Origin: Leptospira biflexa
Lineage (GTDB): Bacteria; Spirochaetota; UBA4802; UB4802
NCBI GenBank assembly: GCA_020721905.1
Contig: DYLU01000003.1
Location: 25,609 to 89,608, forward strand
DNA: 64,000 nt
Direction of reading: 5' to 3'
A program made the translations under genes and the position numbers. The stretch's first letter is position 1. Each line of letters begins with the position of its first letter. This document shows, piece after piece, positions 59,886-64,000 of this stretch. The notes under the pieces are model-generated. The model saw nothing but the letters and a program-made list of their open reading frames with translations, was not told the DNA's origin and did not search any database.

Positions 59886-62027
59886 TTAATTATTCAATAC
59901 CACCAGAGCATCAATTACAACAGGCTTACTTCCACAGATAATTATTGGATTGCAATCTATCTCCAAAATTTCCGGGTGCAGCAATGGTAGGGCACTTATT
60001 ATGTACAGAAGATTGGCTAATGAGGATGTATCCGCTTCATCTTCATTCCTGAATTTGCCTAACAATGTTTTAGCATGTATATCATAAAGCATCTCAATTG
60101 CATCCCGTTTTGTAAGCGGAGCCACTCTGAAGGTAATATCCTTCAATGCTTCCGTAAAAATTCCTCCTAATCCAAAAAGAACTGCCCTGCCAAAGCCTTT
60201 CTGATGTATTGCTCCTGCCATGAATTCCCGTTTACCTTCAACCATAGTATATACTAAAATCGGAGCTGCAAAACCGGCACGCTTCTGTATTTCATTAAAT
60301 GCTACTTTTGCATCTGTACTGTTTGTAACAGGCAAAATTACCAGTCCCTTTTCTGTCTTATGCATGATATCAGGATGACAGGCTTTCATAACTACGGGAT
60401 ATTTCAAAGAATCAACAACAGAATCCAATTTTTCTTGAGATTCAATAAGCATTTCATCTGGGATTGGAATGCCATATAAGGCTAACAGTGTTTTTGCAGC
60501 ATGTTCATCCAGTGCTTTCTGTTTGTTCTGTAATGCTTTCTGAATGATTTCAGAAGCCTGCGGATTGACCTTGGGCAATGTAGCCTTTTCATAGGGAAGC
60601 CGCTGTGTTACTTCTTTATATCGTAATAATACTGCAAGTGCTTTTGCTGCTTTCTCCGGGCTGTCAAATACAGGCACAACTTTTTCCTGCATTGCAACAG
60701 TAAAATCATCCTGATAATCAAAAAAAGATGACATAACAATAGGAATACCATACGTATGGGGAAGATTACCTGGGGTTTCTAAATCACTTGGCAAAAACCC
60801 CAAAATATCCTCAGGTTTATCTAAATGTAATGACTGCTGTACATGAGGGAATATACATTCTATAAAACCTTTTCTGAAAGCACCATGAATACAAAGGGCA
60901 TCAACCTCTCCACTCTGTATTGCAAGCTCTGGTATTTTAATTGTCAACACATCTAAATCCAGGTTGAATGTAATATCTACTGGATTCCCTGCCGGAGCAT
61001 GTGGGGGTATCATTGGTTTTATTTTTTCCTGCAACTTGTGGCTGAATTGAGGTACAGTAAAACCCTCCTTTTCGCAGGTGTTAGCCATTGATGTCCCCGG
61101 ACCTCCTGAGTTTGTAATAATACCAACACGATTTCCTTTAAGCCGTGGCTGGGTTGCAAGCACATGCCCATGCATGTACAGTTCCTCAACAGAATACACT
61201 CTGATTATCCCAGCCTGTTTGAAGAGACCTTCATACAAATAATCAGGCCCTGCCATTGCACCGGTATGACTGGAACCAGCCCGTGCCCCGGCAGTAGATC
61301 CACCAACATACTGTGCAATTACCGGCTTTTTGGGCGTAATATTCGATGCCACTTCCAGAAAACGTGGCACATCCCTTATGCCTTCAATGTACAGTGAAAT
61401 TGCCCTGGTCTGTTCGTCATTACCCAAATATTCAAGCGCATCAATAATTGAGATATCTGCTTCATTGCCAACACTTAGTGCTTTACTGAAACGAATCCCG
61501 TGATGCTGCAGATACGTGATTGATTGTGTTATATATGTTCCACTTTGAGAAGCAAATCCTAAAGAGCCAGGTTTTGCAGAATATGCCATTACTGTTGTAT
61601 TGAGAGCTATTTCTGAATTTATTACACCCATACAATTGGGTCCTAAAAAACGAATACCATGCTTTGCTGCAATGGATTTAACTTCTTCTTCCAGCTTCCT
61701 TCCTTCTTCACCAACTTCTTTAAAGCCCGCACTGATAATGATTGCACGCTTGGTGCCAATTGTGCCAAACGCATCAAGTGTTGCAGGAATACCTGTAGCT
61801 GGAATTACAAATATGGCGCAATCAGGAGCTTCGGGAAGGTCAAGAGGGTTTTTGTATGCTTTTAATCCAAATACAACATCTTCTTTTGGATGAACAGGGA
61901 ATATTTTCCCTCTATAGCCATCTTTCATAATACTTAAAAAGTGCATGGTGGCCATTTTTAAGGGATTGTTGCCTGCACCAACAATGGCTATTGATGAAGG
62001 ATTAATGAGTTTTTCCAGCGGACCCAT
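59886..62027 (-). CDS. ADP-forming acyl-CoA synthetase, fused alpha-beta
   Basis: Interconverts acyl-CoA, ADP and Pi with acid, CoA and ATP. 713 residues. The N-terminal CoA-binding domain (SIAIVGAGNNPLKM) and succinyl-CoA-ligase-like domains are followed by the ATP-grasp beta part (about 500-713, with YPVVMKACHPDIMHKTEKG). Phospho-His254 lies in GSSHTGAMAG. Acyl preference cannot be told. GAGGTG lies 7 bases before the ATG. It would yield ATP from the acyl-CoA made by beta-oxidation, or activate acids. Confidence 0.9.
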   Translation of the reverse strand: MGPLEKLINPSSIAIVGAGNNPLKMATMHFLSIMKDGYRGKIFPVHPKEDVVFGLKAYKNPLDLPEAPDCAIFVIPATGIPATLDAFGTIGTKRAIIISAGFKEVGEEGRKLEEEVKSIAAKHGIRFLGPNCMGVINSEIALNTTVMAYSAKPGSLGFASQSGTYITQSITYLQHHGIRFSKALSVGNEADISIIDALEYLGNDEQTRAISLYIEGIRDVPRFLEVASNITPKKPVIAQYVGGSTAGARAGSSHTGAMAGPDYLYEGLFKQAGIIRVYSVEELYMHGHVLATQPRLKGNRVGIITNSGGPGTSMANTCEKEGFTVPQFSHKLQEKIKPMIPPHAPAGNPVDITFNLDLDVLTIKIPELAIQSGEVDALCIHGAFRKGFIECIFPHVQQSLHLDKPEDILGFLPSDLETPGNLPHTYGIPIVMSSFFDYQDDFTVAMQEKVVPVFDSPEKAAKALAVLLRYKEVTQRLPYEKATLPKVNPQASEIIQKALQNKQKALDEHAAKTLLALYGIPIPDEMLIESQEKLDSVVDSLKYPVVMKACHPDIMHKTEKGLVILPVTNSTDAKVAFNEIQKRAGFAAPILVYTMVEGKREFMAGAIHQKGFGRAVLFGLGGIFTEALKDITFRVAPLTKRDAIEMLYDIHAKTLLGKFRNEDEADTSSLANLLYIISALPLLHPEILEIDCNPIIICGSKPVVIDALVVLNN

Positions 62028-62159
62028 AACGACACCTCAATATGTTTTTTCTGCATTACGACATACTATACATATTTTGCAATATAAAAATGAATGTGTG
62101 TTATATATTTTTTTGTTAACTTTTCATACAACAAATAACTATTGTTGAATATACCGTAT

Positions 62160-62185
62160 GTACAGCGTACTATACTGTACTGTAC
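62160..62185. repeat. GTAC-rich palindromic cluster upstream of the SDR gene
   Basis: GTACAG at 62160-62165 and CTGTAC at 62175-62180 form an inverted repeat, with another TGTAC immediately following. It lies about 70 bases before the SDR ATG and between divergent genes, so an operator is conceivable. Evidence is only the pattern. Confidence 0.35.
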
Positions 62186-62252
62186 AAATAACTTGACGAA
62201 CAGTAACCCCACTGTAGGGATGTAATACAATCATATTCAATCAGGAGGATTT

Positions 62253-63017
62253 ATGAATAAACTTACATTTGATTTAAATGGCAAAATAGCGATAGTAACC
62301 GGTGCAAGCAGGGGGATTGGCCAGGCAATAGCCCAAACACTGGCAGCACACGGAGCTATTGTTTACTGTACAAGCAGGAAGATTGAAGATTTAAAAAAAG
62401 TACAGCAGGAAATTGATTCACAGGGTGGCAAAGCACATGCTGTTGCCTGCCATATTGGCAAATTAGAAGATATACAGAATCTATTCAAGGTTGTGGAGGA
62501 GCAATACGGTAAGCTTGATATACTGATAAATAATGCCGCAACCAATCCATTTTTTGGTGATGTCCTGCATGCAACGCCGGATGCATGGGATAAAACAGTT
62601 GACGTAAACCTCAAGGGATACTTCTTTGCAAGCCAGTATGCTGCAAATCTCATGATAAAACATGGTGGTGGTTCCATTGTTAATGTTGCCTCTATTAATG
62701 GAATACGTCCAGCACCTTTCCAAGGAATATATTCAATAACAAAAGCAGGGGTCATTGCCATGACAAAATCATTTGCCAAGGAACTTGCCCCATTTAATGT
62801 CCGTGTTAATGCAATCCTGCCAGGTCTAACTGAAACAAAATTTTCATCAGTTATGACACAAAATCAGGAAATTTTAAACATGATTTTGCCGACAATACCA
62901 ATGAAGCGCATAGCTTCCCCTCAGGAAATGACAGGAGCAGTATTATATTTGGTATCTGATGCTGCAAGCTATACCACAGGGTCTACCATTGTCATTGATG
63001 GAGGGGCACTGGCTTAA
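62253..63017 (+). CDS. Short-chain dehydrogenase/reductase (FabG-like)
   Basis: 254 residues, NAD(P)H-dependent. Cofactor motif VTGASRGIGQ at 15-24, NNAA at 93-96, catalytic Ser147, Tyr160 and Lys164 in YSITK, and the NAILPGLTETKF segment after it. The C-terminus ends VIDGGALA. AGGAGG lies 5 bases before the ATG. The substrate is unknown. It starts a plus-strand unit that continues into the AAA+ ATPase gene 28 bases on. Confidence 0.93.
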   Translation: MNKLTFDLNGKIAIVTGASRGIGQAIAQTLAAHGAIVYCTSRKIEDLKKVQQEIDSQGGKAHAVACHIGKLEDIQNLFKVVEEQYGKLDILINNAATNPFFGDVLHATPDAWDKTVDVNLKGYFFASQYAANLMIKHGGGSIVNVASINGIRPAPFQGIYSITKAGVIAMTKSFAKELAPFNVRVNAILPGLTETKFSSVMTQNQEILNMILPTIPMKRIASPQEMTGAVLYLVSDAASYTTGSTIVIDGGALA

Positions 63018-63045
63018 ATGTTATTGTAATGAAATAAGGGTGAAC

Positions 63046-64000
63046 ATGGCAATTTCTACCATGAATAATGAAACAAACACCATCTCTTTTGACCAGATGA
63101 AAACCCAGGTCAACCGAGCATTGGAAGAGCTGTCAATCAAAAGCAACACCATTGTGAGCGAACCATACATTGGTTTTGAAAAAGGTTTTACCAGAATACG
63201 CGTTTCAATTCCGGAACTATCGCCTGCACTCATAATACAGTCTTTGAGCATTATTAAAGACCATTTAGAACACATACGCATTCATGCGTTTTCAGATGGC
63301 TATTATGCAGTGCAGGCTTTAAATAAAAATCTTTTTAAAACCGAAAACATCTTTGATAACCTTAAAATAGAATTTTCAGGGTTGACCACAAACTTTAAGA
63401 TTGAATGCACCAAAAAAGGTAACCTTTCACAGGAGGAAATAAACTGCTTCATTGCACTGGTTTACAAAGCCTATTCACAGGCAAAAGAAAATCCCGTGAT
63501 ACGGCTTATAAAATATGGAGCATCAGTCTATACCGATACAGGCGGGCTTGACTGGAATTATATAGCTGGCTATGAGGATGTAAAACGTACCATACGCGAA
63601 TCCATAATCCTGCCACTCAAAAACCCAAAAGTGTATGACAGCATTGCCGAAATTACGCGCAAAACCTTTGAAACCAACCGACCCAGAGCAATACTCTTTG
63701 AAGGACCTCCGGGTGTCGGAAAAACCACCATTGCCCGGATTATAGCAAAAGAGGTTCAGGTTCCACTGGTATATGTGCCTGTAGAATCAATCATGTCAAA
63801 ATGGTATGGGCAGTCATCACAAAACTTAGCAGCTATTTTTGATGCGTGCGATGACTTATGCGGTTCAATTTTATTCATTGATGAGATCGATTCACTGGCA
63901 GGCTCACGGGATCAGAATATGTATGAGGCAACACGCCGTATTTTATCGGTACTTCTGCGGCGACTTGATGGCATAGGTGCTATCACCAATACTATGGTGA
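63046..64000 (+). CDS. AAA+ ATPase, C-terminus cut off by window edge
   Basis: I translated this by eye: 318 codons are open from ATG 63046 (AAGGGTG upstream) to the window end. Residues 1 to about 170 are a non-catalytic N-terminal domain. The AAA module starts with GLDWNYIAGYEDVKRTIRES, has Walker A GPPGVGKTT with Lys226 and Walker B LFIDEID with Asp279-Glu280, and contains KWYGQSSQN as the pore loop/sensor region. This layout matches the classic (FtsH/Cdc48/katanin-like) AAA clade, so it probably unfolds or remodels proteins. Any C-terminal protease or second AAA domain would be outside the window. Confidence 0.88.
   Translation, partial: MAISTMNNETNTISFDQMKTQVNRALEELSIKSNTIVSEPYIGFEKGFTRIRVSIPELSPALIIQSLSIIKDHLEHIRIHAFSDGYYAVQALNKNLFKTENIFDNLKIEFSGLTTNFKIECTKKGNLSQEEINCFIALVYKAYSQAKENPVIRLIKYGASVYTDTGGLDWNYIAGYEDVKRTIRESIILPLKNPKVYDSIAEITRKTFETNRPRAILFEGPPGVGKTTIARIIAKEVQVPLVYVPVESIMSKWYGQSSQNLAAIFDACDDLCGSILFIDEIDSLAGSRDQNMYEATRRILSVLLRRLDGIGAITNTMV

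Noticed and set aside
62363-62779. 138-residue minus-strand frame
   Set aside because: Antisense shadow of the SDR gene, which has all catalytic residues.
1-64000. CRISPR arrays, insertion sequences, phage genes, toxin-antitoxin or restriction systems
   Set aside because: I found no regularly spaced direct repeats, transposase, integrase or defence-type domains in the window.

Overview
The window is ordinary chromosome from a spirochaete, most likely of the Leptospira/Turneriella side of the phylum. The strongest evidence is the flagellin at 33044-33892. It is a periplasmic FlaB with the spirochaete N-terminus MIINHN, the [10 protein letters not shown] block and an [10 protein letters not shown]-type segment that I associate with Leptospira FlaB. 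Supporting signs are many short-signal lipoproteins with loose spirochaete lipoboxes, abundant cyclic-nucleotide and two-component signalling, and an AT-rich base composition (GC in the upper thirties by eye). I see no prophage, insertion sequence, integrase or CRISPR array. The first and last genes run off the window.

Layout. 1-6.1 kb holds a cut-off Cys-rich small protein, a nicotinamidase, and a minus-strand beta-oxidation set (thiolase, 3-hydroxyacyl-CoA dehydrogenase, acyl-CoA dehydrogenase) followed by a GAF histidine kinase. 6.4-12 kb holds a lipoprotein and a 1613-residue fusion of a GH13 amylase-like enzyme with a GT5 glycogen synthase. 12.1-17 kb holds an LptE-like lipoprotein, holA, a class I adenylate cyclase and a coiled-coil protein. 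17.4-23 kb holds a three-gene cell-envelope locus: a lipoprotein with three repeats, an exported protein, and a large carbohydrate-binding-like/TPR/beta-barrel protein. 23-31.7 kb holds a STAS/zinc-ribbon protein with a membrane sensor, a Nudix protein, mnmH (selU), an LpoB-like plus PDZ lipoprotein pair, a degenerate hybrid kinase and a potassium channel. 31.9-38 kb holds a lysophospholipase with a histone-like tail, flaB, a class III adenylate cyclase, small proteins and a GDPD. 38-43.2 kb holds an amidohydrolase, two cyclic-nucleotide-binding proteins, tRNA-Arg(CCT), prfA and prmC. 43.3-47.3 kb holds two uncharacterised genes, nth, a TPR lipoprotein and rdgB. 47.4-54 kb holds a histidine kinase, response regulator, glgC and a GH57 enzyme. 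54-64 kb holds a FlgT-like lipoprotein, a membrane FeS oxidoreductase, a gamma-carbonic-anhydrase-like protein, a site-2 protease, an ADP-forming acyl-CoA synthetase, an SDR and a cut-off AAA+ ATPase.

How the genes connect. Glycogen metabolism appears at two loci: the GH13-GlgA fusion, and glgC with GH57, the latter directly behind a two-component regulator. A cAMP circuit is suggested by two unrelated adenylate cyclases (class I and class III) and two cNMP-domain proteins. The beta-oxidation genes, the HdrD/NarI-type oxidoreductase and the ADP-forming acyl-CoA synthetase together fit fatty-acid or short-chain acyl-CoA oxidation with electrons passed to the membrane quinone pool.

The observations I consider most worth following are these: a textbook two-site CsrA-type leader on flaB (ACGGA in a hairpin loop, then 18 nt, then GGA in the Shine-Dalgarno); the three-gene envelope locus at 17.4-23 kb; the GH13-GlgA fusion; a class I adenylate cyclase in an lptE-holA operon; a tRNA gene that starts on the base after a stop codon, with a terminator wedged before prfA; and a perfect 18-bp inverted repeat ahead of the response regulator-glgC genes.
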